64,000 bases of DNA from contig NZ_PVNG01000001.1 in assembly GCF_003001935.1 (NCBI RefSeq), positions 682,001-746,000 of the forward strand, read 5' to 3'. Positions 1-8,070 of the stretch are shown here, one piece after another. Below the pieces are notes generated by a model, which saw nothing but the letters and a program-made list of their open reading frames with translations, did no database searches and was not told where the DNA came from. How positions within the stretch are numbered: the stretch's first letter is position 1; each line of letters opens with the position of its first letter. The translations under genes were made by a program, and so were the position numbers. The stretch comes from Nonomuraea fuscirosea. Lineage in GTDB: Bacteria > Actinomycetota > Actinomycetes > Streptosporangiales > Streptosporangiaceae.

Positions 1-8
1 GAACTCCG

Positions 9-80
9 AGCGGAAGACGGGATTCGAACCCGCGACCCTCACCTTGGCAAGGTGATGCTCTACCACTGAGCCACTTCCGC
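9..80 (-). tRNA. tRNA-Gly (anticodon GCC)
   Basis: Reads as a 72-nt cloverleaf on the minus strand. A 7-bp acceptor stem (GCGGAAG with CTTCCGC), the T-loop TTCGAAT and an anticodon loop with GCC are visible. CCA is not encoded. It is repeated with the same sequence 210 bp further on, on the other side of tRNA-Cys. Confidence 0.95.
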
Positions 81-132
81 GTGATGACGCTTCTTTTACT
101 TTACCGGATCCCGGAGGGTCCGCCGGTCATCG

Positions 133-203
133 AGGTGGAGACGGGATTTGAACCCGTGTAGACGGCTTTGCAGGCCGCTGCCTCGCCTCTCGGCCACTCC
201 ACC
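133..203 (-). tRNA. tRNA-Cys (anticodon GCA)
   Basis: Minus-strand cloverleaf of 71 nt. The acceptor stem pairs GGTGGAG with CTCCACC, the T-loop is TTCAAAT and the anticodon loop carries GCA. It sits between two identical tRNA-Gly genes and is probably co-transcribed with them. Confidence 0.95.
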
Positions 204-218
204 AGGAGTCTTGCTCCG

Positions 219-290
219 AGCGGAAGACGGGATTCGAACCCGCGACCCTCACCTTGGCAAGGTGATGCTCTACCACTGAGCCACTTCCGC
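219..290 (-). tRNA. tRNA-Gly (anticodon GCC), second copy
   Basis: Identical in the mature region to the tRNA-Gly at 9-80, including several flanking bases on each side, so this is a recent duplication or gene conversion. The order Gly-Cys-Gly on the minus strand suggests one tRNA operon. Confidence 0.95.
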
Positions 291-381
291 GTGAATCTCC
301 GGCGACGTGCGCCGGGCCACGGGAAAACCATATCGTCTCCGCGGAGTGCCCGTGCGCACCGTCAGGGCCGTGGCCGGGAAT

Positions 382-2562
382 TCAGCTGATCAGGCGGACG
401 TCGCCGGTCATCACGAACATCACCCGATGACCGAGCTGGATCTGGTAGTACCGCGTCTTGCCGGTGGTGGTGACGTGTTTGGACGCGCGGAAGGCGTTCG
501 CGGCATAGTACGAGCCGGTGACCGTGTCGCCCACCGTGTACGTCTGGCCCGGCTCGATCGTGTACTTGAGCGGCGTCAGGGCCTGGTAGGCCGCGCTCTT
601 GTAGGCCGACTTCTCAGGATATGCCCGCCCGTACACCTTCACCCGCCCCGACGTCGGCGTCACCATGGGCCCCTTGGCGGGGACGGCGGTCGGCGCGGAG
701 GCCGGGTTGTGGAACCACGCCTTCTGTCCCAGGTACCAGATGGCCGTCCAGTCGCCCTGCCGGGCCGCGACGGCGAAGCGCTGCCCGGTGGAGGCGCGGG
801 CGCTGTGGTCGTACACGCTGTAGGTGCTCGGCTTGCCCGGGTGCTTGCCCAGGTCGGTGACCAGGGGAGCGGTGTGGCTGGGCGACTTGTGCAGCCAGAC
901 GGTGGCGGCGCCGTGGGCGGGGCAGGCCTGCTCGGGCTTCGTGGTCACGCAGCCGGTGAAGCGGGGTCGGTTGGTGGTGTACGACGGCCGGATGATCACC
1001 GAGTCACCGTCCTTCGCGGCCTTGAAGGGCTTGCCCATGAGGGCGAAGTAGTGGGCCCAGTCCCAGTAGGGGCCGGGGTCCTCGTGCATGCCGGCCACCG
1101 TCTGCGGGGTCGTGCCTGGAACGTTGTCGTGGCCGAGGATGTGAGCCCGGTTGAGCGGGATGTGGTACTTGGCCGCCAGGTGTTTGACCAGCCTGGCCGA
1201 CGAGCGGTACATCGCCTCGGTGTACCAGGCGCCGCCCTTGGCCAGGTACCCCTCGTGCTCGATGCCGATCGAGCGGGTGTTGACGTCCCAGTTGCCCGCG
1301 TGCCAGGCGATGTCGTTCGTCTTCACGTGCTGGGCGACGTGTCCGTCACGGGAGCGGATCGTGTAGTGCCAGCTCACGTACTTGGGGTTGCGGATCATGG
1401 AGGGGATGCCCGCGTAGGAGCCCTCGGTGTCGTGGATGACGATGTAGTCGACCGCGCGGGTGCGGGCCAGCCGGTCGTGGTTGCCGTAGTCGCGGTCCTT
1501 CTTCTTGCCGAAGCGCTTGTACGCGGCCGGCATCCATTCGCAGGTGAGCGTGGACGGGCACTCGGCCTGGCCCGGCTTCTGCTGCTTCGGCAGGGCGGAC
1601 AACTCGGGCTCGGCCTCTCCGTCCCAGCTCAGCTCCGGGTCCAGGTCGAAGTTCAGCGGCTCGTCGTCACCGAAGTCGTCGCTTTCCGTATCCGACATAT
1701 CCGGATCCGCCGAAGTGCCGGAAGCGTCGGCGTTGCTGAGGGCGTCAGTGGCAGGAGAGGCATTCATAGCGTTCAGGGCATCCGGGGCCGCCTGTACGGC
1801 GGTCCCGGCGCGTTCGCCCGCCGCCGACTTCCCGCCCGGTGCCACGTCCACAGGGTCGAGTCGGACGAAATATCCGTCATCGGTACGCCGCCGCACCCCT
1901 TCCCGCATCACCGCGAACACCTCGTCCGCGAACGCCCCCGCCGCCACGGCGTCATCCGTGCCCGCGTACTTGGCCACGGCCCCGTACCAGTCGGCCGGGT
2001 CGGAGCTGGGCCGGTCCTGGTAGGAGGCGAGCAGCGCGGCGCCGGCCCGGATGTTGGCGGCCGGGTCGGTCCGCAGCCGGGCGGGCTCCACGCCCACGAG
2101 GCGACCGGCCTCGGGCAGGGTCGTCAGGGGAGCGGGGCCAGGGGTTGTGCGCAGCGCACCCTGATCGGCGAGCGTACGGGACATGGGCCTGGCGTCGTCT
2201 CCCCGGGGGTCACCGAGGGCGTCCCCGATCAGGTGGCCGTGCCCGAGCGCGTCGGCGGGGAAGGCGTCGATCAGGTGCATCGGCCCGTAGCCGCCCGAGG
2301 TGCTGGGCCGCCCGCCGTTCGCGTCCCACCGTGACTCCAGGTAGGCCACCCCGAGCAGCACGCTCTCCGGCACCCCGAACTCCCGCGCGGCGGCGGCGAA
2401 ATCGGCCTGCCGCCCTGAGGCCACCGTCCCGAAGGCGGTCGTTCCCGAAGCCGTCGTCCCGAAGGCCGTCCCGGTGAGCGGCTGCTCCAAGGGCGGGAGG
2501 GCGGTGGGTGCGGTGAGGGTGCCTGCGGCCAGGGCGGCGGCCAGCCAGAGGTGCATGAACAT
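382..2562 (-). CDS. Secreted peptidoglycan hydrolase: N-acetylmuramoyl-L-alanine amidase (Amidase_2/PGRP) with an N-terminal transglycosylase-like region
   Basis: 726 aa. The first ~20 residues form a hydrophobic signal peptide. Residues ~52-150 resemble a lytic transglycosylase fold (YLESRW with Glu76 as the putative acid, then GYGPMHL). After an acidic, low-complexity linker comes an Amidase_2 domain from about 365 to 510 with VIHDTEG, GIEHEG and GHDNVPG, which supply the usual zinc ligands. The C-terminal ~200 residues look like SH3-type wall-binding sequence. It should cut the amide bond between MurNAc and the stem peptide outside the cell. The start ATG is preceded by GGGGAG. The transglycosylase assignment is weaker than the amidase one. 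Confidence 0.85.
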   Translation of the reverse strand: MFMHLWLAAALAAGTLTAPTALPPLEQPLTGTAFGTTASGTTAFGTVASGRQADFAAAAREFGVPESVLLGVAYLESRWDANGGRPSTSGGYGPMHLIDAFPADALGHGHLIGDALGDPRGDDARPMSRTLADQGALRTTPGPAPLTTLPEAGRLVGVEPARLRTDPAANIRAGAALLASYQDRPSSDPADWYGAVAKYAGTDDAVAAGAFADEVFAVMREGVRRRTDDGYFVRLDPVDVAPGGKSAAGERAGTAVQAAPDALNAMNASPATDALSNADASGTSADPDMSDTESDDFGDDEPLNFDLDPELSWDGEAEPELSALPKQQKPGQAECPSTLTCEWMPAAYKRFGKKKDRDYGNHDRLARTRAVDYIVIHDTEGSYAGIPSMIRNPKYVSWHYTIRSRDGHVAQHVKTNDIAWHAGNWDVNTRSIGIEHEGYLAKGGAWYTEAMYRSSARLVKHLAAKYHIPLNRAHILGHDNVPGTTPQTVAGMHEDPGPYWDWAHYFALMGKPFKAAKDGDSVIIRPSYTTNRPRFTGCVTTKPEQACPAHGAATVWLHKSPSHTAPLVTDLGKHPGKPSTYSVYDHSARASTGQRFAVAARQGDWTAIWYLGQKAWFHNPASAPTAVPAKGPMVTPTSGRVKVYGRAYPEKSAYKSAAYQALTPLKYTIEPGQTYTVGDTVTGSYYAANAFRASKHVTTTGKTRYYQIQLGHRVMFVMTGDVRLIS

Positions 2563-2621
2563 CTCCCCAGGAATGTCACGGAACGACTACTCACCGTAAC
2601 CATGCCCCGGAAAGGGATGTG

Positions 2622-3230
2622 TCAGACGGGTCGGATGATACGCATGAGATCTGCCAGATCCGCTGCGAACTCGGCATCCCAGTCATCGGCCGCCAGATGC
2701 CCAACCAAGCGCCGATGCGCGGGCAGATCGGCCCCCCGCCGCGTCCGCGACTCGTCCGAGGCGCTGGAGAAGCGCCCGTTCACCTCGGAGATCGCGAACC
2801 CCAGCACGAACGTGCTCACCAGCCGCTCGATCCTGGGCACGTCCGCCTCCGGCACCCCCGCGTCGAGCAGCGCCTGGTAGATCAGATCCACCACGCGCAC
2901 CCCGTCGGACGTCACCGAGGCCCGGAAGAGCAGCAGCGGGAAGACCGCGGGATGCTCCCTGGCCAGCCGCCGGGTCGCCCACGCGATCTCGGACAGCCGC
3001 TCCTGCCCCGTGCCCGCCTCCTCGGACGGGGTCAGCCCGGTGAGCAGCCGCCCCACCAGGGCGTCGAGCAGCTCGTCCTTGTTGCGGAAATAGCCGTAGA
3101 GGGCCATGGGCGTCACCCCGACCCGCTCCGCCACGGCCCGCATGGACAGGGCGTCGAGCCCGCGCTCGTCGGCGATGGCGAGCGCCGCGTCGAGGATCTC
3201 CGGCTGCCGTGAGGTCTTGAGCTTCCGCAC
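2622..3230 (-). CDS. TetR-family transcriptional regulator
   Basis: 202 aa. The N-terminus (residues ~5-55) is a typical TetR helix-turn-helix: ILDAALAIADERGLDALSM, then AVAERVGVTPMALYGYFRNKDEL. The C-terminal region is of the TetR_C type used for ligand binding. It is divergent from an ABC exporter operon, and two palindromes sharing TCTAC/GTAGA half-sites lie between the two starts, so it most likely represses itself and the transporter. The ligand is unknown. Confidence 0.9.
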   Translation of the reverse strand: MRKLKTSRQPEILDAALAIADERGLDALSMRAVAERVGVTPMALYGYFRNKDELLDALVGRLLTGLTPSEEAGTGQERLSEIAWATRRLAREHPAVFPLLLFRASVTSDGVRVVDLIYQALLDAGVPEADVPRIERLVSTFVLGFAISEVNGRFSSASDESRTRRGADLPAHRRLVGHLAADDWDAEFAADLADLMRIIRPV

Positions 3231-3238
3231 GACCGCAG

Positions 3239-3273
3239 TCTACAGTGTAGAGCAATCGGTCTACGACGTAGAC
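3239..3273. promoter_or_regulatory. Pair of palindromic operators between tetR and the ABC operon
   Basis: Two related inverted repeats occupy the divergent gap: TCTACAGTGTAGA at 3239-3251 and GTCTACGACGTAGAC at 3259-3273. Their centres are 21 bp apart, two helical turns, as expected for cooperative TetR dimers. The tetR start is only 8 bp away on one side and the ABC ATPase start 18 bp away on the other. Confidence 0.75.
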
Positions 3274-3291
3274 CGAGAAGGGCGGGTCGTC

Positions 3292-4098
3292 ATGCTGGCA
3301 GCCGAAGGACTGGTCAAGCGCTACGGCGGGGTCGTCGCACTCGACGGCTTCGACCTGCGGGTGCGGCCCGGTGAGATCGCGGGCCTGGTCGGGCACAACG
3401 GGGCGGGCAAGACGACGTTCTTCGAGATCGCCGCCGGCCTCATCGCGCCGGACGCGGGGCGGGTGCGGGTCGAGGGCGACGTGGGGATGGCCCCGCAGCA
3501 CCTCGCGCTCTACCCGAGCGTCACCGTACGGGAGACGCTGCGGCTCTTCGGCGGCCTGGCCGGGCTGCGCGGCCGGGCCCTGGCCGCGGCCGTGGAGCGC
3601 ACGGCGGAGGAGCTGGCCCTCACCGAGGTGCTCGACCGGCGGGTCGGCGTGCTCTCCGGCGGCCAGCAGCGCCGCACCCAGGCCGCCACTGCCCTGCTGC
3701 CGGAGCCGGAGGTGCTGCTCCTCGACGAGCCCACCGCGGGCGCCGACCCGGAGACGCGCGCCGCGCTGCTCGCCGCCGTACGCCGCCGGGCGCAGGGCGG
3801 GGCCGCCGTCGTCTACTGCACCCACTACCTGCCGGAGCTGACCGAGCTGGCGGCCACGGTCGCGGTGGCCGGGAACGGGCGGGTGATCGCCAGAGGCGCC
3901 GCCGCCGACCTGCTGCGGGACCTGCCGGGCGAGGTCAGGGTGACCGTGGAGGGCGCGGCGGAGATCGCCGTGGCGACCACCGATCCCACCGCCACCCTCG
4001 TCGAGCTGCTGCGCGACCTCGACCGGCCGGTGCTCGGCATCGACATCCGCCGCCCGTCCCTCGACGACCTCTACCGGGAGCTGTCACATGCCACCTGA
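3292..4098 (+). CDS. ABC transporter ATP-binding protein (drug-export type)
   Basis: 268 aa from ATG 3292; the same frame is open further upstream but that part covers the tetR end and operators. Walker A GHNGAGKTT, Q-loop (MAPQHL), signature LSGGQQRR, Walker B VLLLDEPTAG and the H-switch (YCTHYLPEL) are all present. The C-terminal ~60 residues form the regulatory tail common in drug-export ATPases. It overlaps the permease gene by 11 bp and should energise it. Expression is probably controlled by the divergent TetR protein. Confidence 0.92.
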   Translation: MLAAEGLVKRYGGVVALDGFDLRVRPGEIAGLVGHNGAGKTTFFEIAAGLIAPDAGRVRVEGDVGMAPQHLALYPSVTVRETLRLFGGLAGLRGRALAAAVERTAEELALTEVLDRRVGVLSGGQQRRTQAATALLPEPEVLLLDEPTAGADPETRAALLAAVRRRAQGGAAVVYCTHYLPELTELAATVAVAGNGRVIARGAAADLLRDLPGEVRVTVEGAAEIAVATTDPTATLVELLRDLDRPVLGIDIRRPSLDDLYRELSHAT

Positions 4099-4918
4099 AG
4101 CCCCGAGCCGCCACCCGGCCGCGCCGCGCCGCCACCCGTCCGCGCCGCGCCGCATCGCCGGAGGCGGCCGGCCGGTGGCCCTGCGAGCGTCGCTGCGGCG
4201 GATCGCCGTGCTGGCCGGGCACAACGCGCGGCTGCGGCGGCGCGATCCCGCCCACTTCGTCAGCTACCTCGTCATGCCGATGGTGCTCATGCTCGTCTTC
4301 AAGGGCATGCTCGGCGAGGCCACCCAGGCGGTGACCGGGCTGCTGGTGATGTTCTCGGTGCTGTCGATGGCCGACGTCGCCACCGCCACCCTCACGGAGC
4401 GCACCTGGCACACCTGGGACCGCCTGCGCGCCACCCGCGGCAGCGTCCCCGAGATCATGATCGGCAAGGCGCTGCCGGTCTTCGGCGTGCTCGTCGTCCA
4501 GCAGGCCGTGCTGCTGGCGTACGGGGTGCTCGTGGTCGGCATGCGCCCGGCGGGGCCGCTCTGGCCGCTGGCGCTCGCCGTGACCGCGTGGTGCTTCGCG
4601 CTGCTGTGCCTGGGCACGGCCGTGGCCGGCGTCGTGCGCAGCCAGGGCGAGCTGAGCACGTTGTGCAACATCGCCGCCCTGTCGGTCAGCGCGCTGGGCG
4701 GGGCGCTGGTCCCGTACGCGCTGATGCCCGCCTGGGCGCAGGCCGTCGCGCCCGTCTCGCCCGGCTACTGGGCCACGACCATGCTGCAGGCCGCCGTCAG
4801 GGGTGACGTGGCGGGCACGGCAGGTCCGGCGGCGGTGCTCGCCGGGCTCGGCGTGGCCGCCGGAGCCTTCGCCTGCCGCCGCTTCAGCCGGGGCTGGGGC
4901 CGTTCCGCGACCCTCTGA
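4088..4918 (+). CDS. ABC-2 type membrane permease
   Basis: 276 aa. A basic, Pro/Arg-rich N-terminus of ~45 residues precedes six hydrophobic segments (for example YLVMPMVLMLVF and LWPLALAVTAWCFALLCLG), typical of ABC-2 permeases that pair with the upstream ATPase as an exporter. The start lies inside the ATPase gene, indicating translational coupling. The N-terminal PSRHPAAPRRHPSAPRR is a short duplicated motif. Substrate unknown; induction by a toxic small molecule through the TetR protein is plausible. Confidence 0.88.
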   Translation: MPPEAPSRHPAAPRRHPSAPRRIAGGGRPVALRASLRRIAVLAGHNARLRRRDPAHFVSYLVMPMVLMLVFKGMLGEATQAVTGLLVMFSVLSMADVATATLTERTWHTWDRLRATRGSVPEIMIGKALPVFGVLVVQQAVLLAYGVLVVGMRPAGPLWPLALAVTAWCFALLCLGTAVAGVVRSQGELSTLCNIAALSVSALGGALVPYALMPAWAQAVAPVSPGYWATTMLQAAVRGDVAGTAGPAAVLAGLGVAAGAFACRRFSRGWGRSATL

Positions 4919-4970
4919 CGTCCGCTTCGGCCGAGGGCTGGGGCCGTTCCGGGATCCCCTGGCGTTAATT

Positions 4971-4990
4971 CCTGCCCGATATCGGGCAGG
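4971..4990. promoter_or_regulatory. Perfect 20-bp palindrome upstream of the small gene and glmS
   Basis: CCTGCCCGAT followed directly by its reverse complement, ending 8 bp before the GTG of the 102-aa gene. With no loop it suits a dimeric DNA-binding protein better than an RNA hairpin. The regulator is unknown. The ~80-bp gap also holds an imperfect duplication of GGCTGGGGCCGTTCC, once at the permease 3' end and once just after it. Confidence 0.55.
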
Positions 4991-4998
4991 ATGTTGGC

Positions 4999-5307
4999 GT
5001 GTCTCACTCCAGAGCCGTAGTGTCCTCGTCTGTGTCCACGACACGGCATCCGTACGAAGATCTCATTTCCCACCTCACGAGGACGAGCCCGCTCGGTCCT
5101 GGCGAGGCGGCCCGCGTGGTCGCCGACGTGCTGTCCTACTTCTCCGAATCGGCCGAGGAGTTCGTCCGCCGCCGTCACGGGGAGCTGAAGGCCAGGGGAT
5201 TCACCAACGACGAGATCTTCCCCAGGATCGCCGGCGAGTTACACGGCCGCCGGGTGGCGGCGCCGGAGCTGTCGCTACGGCAGCTTCGCAGGATCGTTTA
5301 CGGATAG
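4999..5307 (+). CDS. Small uncharacterised protein, first gene of the glmS operon
   Basis: 102 aa from GTG 4999. I do not recognise a family. From about residue 17 it is predicted helical and charged (YEDLISHLTRTSPLGPGEAA, then FSESAEEFVRRRHGELKARG), with no signal peptide or membrane segment. It ends 11 bp before glmS and is likely co-transcribed with it. Codon 81 is TTA (5239-5241), rare in high-GC actinomycetes and usually bldA-dependent. A perfect palindrome lies immediately upstream. The first ~16 Ser/Val-rich residues may not be translated if a later start is used. Confidence 0.7.
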   Translation: MSHSRAVVSSSVSTTRHPYEDLISHLTRTSPLGPGEAARVVADVLSYFSESAEEFVRRRHGELKARGFTNDEIFPRIAGELHGRRVAAPELSLRQLRRIVYG

Positions 5308-5318
5308 AGGAGACCTCG

Positions 5319-7139
5319 ATGTGCGGAATCGTGGCCTACGTCGGCCCCAAGGACGCCGCGCCCATCCTGCTGGAGGGCTTGCAGCGGCTCGAATACCGGG
5401 GCTACGACTCGGCGGGGGTCGTCGTGTCCAACAAGGGCCTCAAGGTGCGCAAGGTCAAGGGCCGGGTGGCCGACCTGGCCAAGGTCGTGCCGGCCAGGTT
5501 CAAGGGCGGCCTCGGCATCGGGCACACCCGCTGGGCCACGCACGGCGTGCCGAGTGACGTCAACGCCCATCCGCACCTGTCCGCGGACGAGCGCATCGCG
5601 GTCGTGCACAACGGCATCATCGAGAACGCCGGAGAGCTGCGCGCCAAGCTGGAGGCCGACGGCGTGGTGTTCGCCTCCGAGACCGACACCGAGGTGCTCG
5701 CGCACCTGATCGCGCACGCCGCCGACGAGAACGAGTCGCTGGAGGAGGCGGTCAGGAAGACGCTCAAGAGCGTCGTGGGCACCTACGGCATCGCCGTGAT
5801 CGACTCCCAGCGGCCCGGCGAGGTGGTCGTGGCCCGCAACGGCAGCCCGATCGTGCTGGGCATCGGCGAGAAGGAGATGTTCGCCGCCTCCGACGTGGCC
5901 GCGCTGGTCCGCTACACCCGTCAGGTCGTCCACCTGGAGGACGGCGAGCTCGCCGTGCTCAAGGCCGACGGCTTCCACACCTTCGCCAGCGACGCCCGCG
6001 AGACGGCCAAGGAGCCGCTGACCGTCGACTGGGACGCCGGCCACTACGACACCGGCGGCTACGAGCACTACCTGCTCAAGGAGATCTCCGAGCAGCCCGA
6101 GACGATCACCCGCACCATGAGCGGGCGGCTCGACGAGCGCTTTCACGTCGCCCACCTGGGCGGGCTCAACATGGACGCCCGCGAGACGCGCGGCTTCCGC
6201 CAGGTGAAGATCATCGGCTGCGGGTCGGCGTACTACTCGGGGCAGATCGGGGCGCAGCTCATCGAGGAGCTGGCCCGCATCCCGGCCGACGCCGAGCCGG
6301 CCAGCGAGTTCCGCTACCGCAACCCGGTCGTCGACCCCGACACGCTCTACGTCGCGATCAGCCAGTCGGGGGAGACCTACGACACGCTCGCCGCCGTACA
6401 GGAGCTCAAGCGCAAGGGCGGCCGGGTCATCGGCATCGTCAACGCCGTGGGCAGCGCCATCGCCCGCGAGGTCGACGGCGGCATCTACCTGCACGCGGGC
6501 CCCGAGGTGTCGGTGGCCTCGACCAAGGCGTTCACCTCGACCTCGGTGGCGTTCGCGCTGCTGGCGCTGCACCTGGGCCGGGTGCGCGACCTGTCGCCCG
6601 CCGACGGGCGGCGCATCGTGGACGGGCTGCGCCGGCTGCCCGGCCAGATCGAGCAGATCCTCGCCCAGGGCGAGGAGATCGCGGAGCTGGCCAAGAAGTA
6701 CGCGCCGCACCCGAGCATGATGTTCGTCGGCCGCGTGCGCGGCTACCCGGTGGCCCGCGAGGGCGCGCAGAAGCTCAAGGAGATCTCGTACGTGCACGCC
6801 GAGGCCTACCCGGCCAGCGAGCTCAAGCACGGCCCGCTCGCCCTGATCGGCCCCGAGATGCCGACGGTCGCGATCGTGCCCGACGACGAGCTGCTCGACA
6901 AGAACCTCACCACGCTCGGTGAGATCCGCGCCCGCGGCGGCCGGGTGCTCATGGTCGGCCACCGCGCGCCCGACGCCAAGCTGGCCGACGACGTCATCGT
7001 CATCCCGAAGAACGAGATCGAGCTCGACCCCATCCTGCTGACGATCCCGCTGCAGCTCCTCGCCTATTACGCCGCCGTCGCGCTCGGTCGCGATGTGGAC
7101 AAGCCACGCAATCTCGCCAAGAGCGTTACGGTCGAGTAA
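5319..7139 (+). CDS. glmS: Glutamine--fructose-6-phosphate aminotransferase (isomerizing)
   Basis: 606 aa. Begins MCGIVAYVG, where Cys2 becomes the N-terminal nucleophile of the class II glutamine amidotransferase domain (residues ~2-220). Two SIS domains follow (~285-430 and ~455-595) with ISQSGETYDT and SVASTKAFTS sugar-phosphate-binding motifs. It ends in KSVTVE as the family does. It makes glucosamine-6-phosphate from fructose-6-phosphate and glutamine, the first step to UDP-GlcNAc for cell wall. The start ATG follows AGAGGA. Same operon as the small gene upstream. Confidence 0.98.
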   Translation: MCGIVAYVGPKDAAPILLEGLQRLEYRGYDSAGVVVSNKGLKVRKVKGRVADLAKVVPARFKGGLGIGHTRWATHGVPSDVNAHPHLSADERIAVVHNGIIENAGELRAKLEADGVVFASETDTEVLAHLIAHAADENESLEEAVRKTLKSVVGTYGIAVIDSQRPGEVVVARNGSPIVLGIGEKEMFAASDVAALVRYTRQVVHLEDGELAVLKADGFHTFASDARETAKEPLTVDWDAGHYDTGGYEHYLLKEISEQPETITRTMSGRLDERFHVAHLGGLNMDARETRGFRQVKIIGCGSAYYSGQIGAQLIEELARIPADAEPASEFRYRNPVVDPDTLYVAISQSGETYDTLAAVQELKRKGGRVIGIVNAVGSAIAREVDGGIYLHAGPEVSVASTKAFTSTSVAFALLALHLGRVRDLSPADGRRIVDGLRRLPGQIEQILAQGEEIAELAKKYAPHPSMMFVGRVRGYPVAREGAQKLKEISYVHAEAYPASELKHGPLALIGPEMPTVAIVPDDELLDKNLTTLGEIRARGGRVLMVGHRAPDAKLADDVIVIPKNEIELDPILLTIPLQLLAYYAAVALGRDVDKPRNLAKSVTVE

Positions 7140-7196
7140 GAGTCTAATTCGGGCCAAACTATCGTTATCTCGCTGCGGACGGCATAAATTCAAACT

Positions 7197-7973
7197 GTGC
7201 GGCAGTTCGACCAACACCGGCCCCATCCCGCACGCATGTACGACTACATGCTCGGCGGGAAGGACAACTACGCGGTCGACCGCCAGGCCATCGATCACCT
7301 GGCGGAGCTGATCCCGGAGGCGGTCCCGCTGGCCCGGGCGAACCGGGCCTTCCTCCAGCGTGCCGTACGCTATGTGGCCCGCGCCGGGGTCACCCAGTTC
7401 ATCGACCTCGGCAGCGGGCTGCCGACCCAGGGCAGCGCGCACGAAGTGGCGCCGGAGGCCAGGGTCGTCTACGTCGACCGCGATCCCGTCGTCGCCGCCC
7501 ACGCCACGGTCCTGCTCCGGCGCTCGCCGGGCAGGGCCTGTTTCGTCCAGGCCGACCTGCTCGATCCCGACGCGGTGCTGGCGGGGGCGGGTGAGTTCCT
7601 CGACCTCGACCGGCCGGTGGCCGTGCTGATGGTGTCGATCCTGCACTTCCTGCCGGACGAACGGGACCCGCAGCGGGCGGTGGCCGCCCTGCGCGAACGG
7701 ATGGCGCCGGGCAGCCATCTGGTGATCTCGCACGCCACGACGCTCGGGCGCATCGGCGACGAGGAGCGGGCCAGGAGCGTTCAGCGGGGGTCGTCGGGCC
7801 GCAACGGGGCCGACCGCACCCCGGCGCAGATCCGGGCGTTCTTCGGCGATTTCCCGCTGGAGCCGCCGGGGCTCGTGCAGGCCACCGACTGGCGTCCCGA
7901 CCGGCCCAAACTGGTGGGTGACTGGTCGCTGCCGTCGTCCCTCATGGCGGGAGTCGGAAAGAAAGTCAGATAA
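7197..7973 (+). CDS. SAM-dependent methyltransferase, DUF574/Methyltransf_19 family
   Basis: 258 aa. Hallmarks of this actinobacterial family are visible: HPARMYDYMLGGKDNYAVDR near the start, the SAM motif FIDLGSGLPTQGS, and VVYVDRDPVVAAHA. Members are abundant in Streptosporangiales and Streptomyces, and their substrates are mostly unknown. It starts at GTG 7197; the AT-richer 57 bp behind glmS may hold its promoter. No operon partner is evident. Confidence 0.88.
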   Translation: MRQFDQHRPHPARMYDYMLGGKDNYAVDRQAIDHLAELIPEAVPLARANRAFLQRAVRYVARAGVTQFIDLGSGLPTQGSAHEVAPEARVVYVDRDPVVAAHATVLLRRSPGRACFVQADLLDPDAVLAGAGEFLDLDRPVAVLMVSILHFLPDERDPQRAVAALRERMAPGSHLVISHATTLGRIGDEERARSVQRGSSGRNGADRTPAQIRAFFGDFPLEPPGLVQATDWRPDRPKLVGDWSLPSSLMAGVGKKVR

Positions 7974-8070
7974 GCCCAAAAATCATGAAAAAGCGGCAAA
8001 AATAGTGATTTTGCGTGGTGGACAAGACCCCGGTGTACAGCCGCTCGTAATGGGTTAATAACCTAGAGTA

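Noticed and set aside
307..2334. 675-codon plus-strand open frame
   Set aside because: It is antisense to the amidase gene, has no domain sense and is Arg/Gly/Val-rich as expected of a shadow frame in high-GC DNA.
5298..7979. 893-codon minus-strand open frame
   Set aside because: Antisense of glmS and the DUF574 methyltransferase; no motif and no plausible ribosome site.
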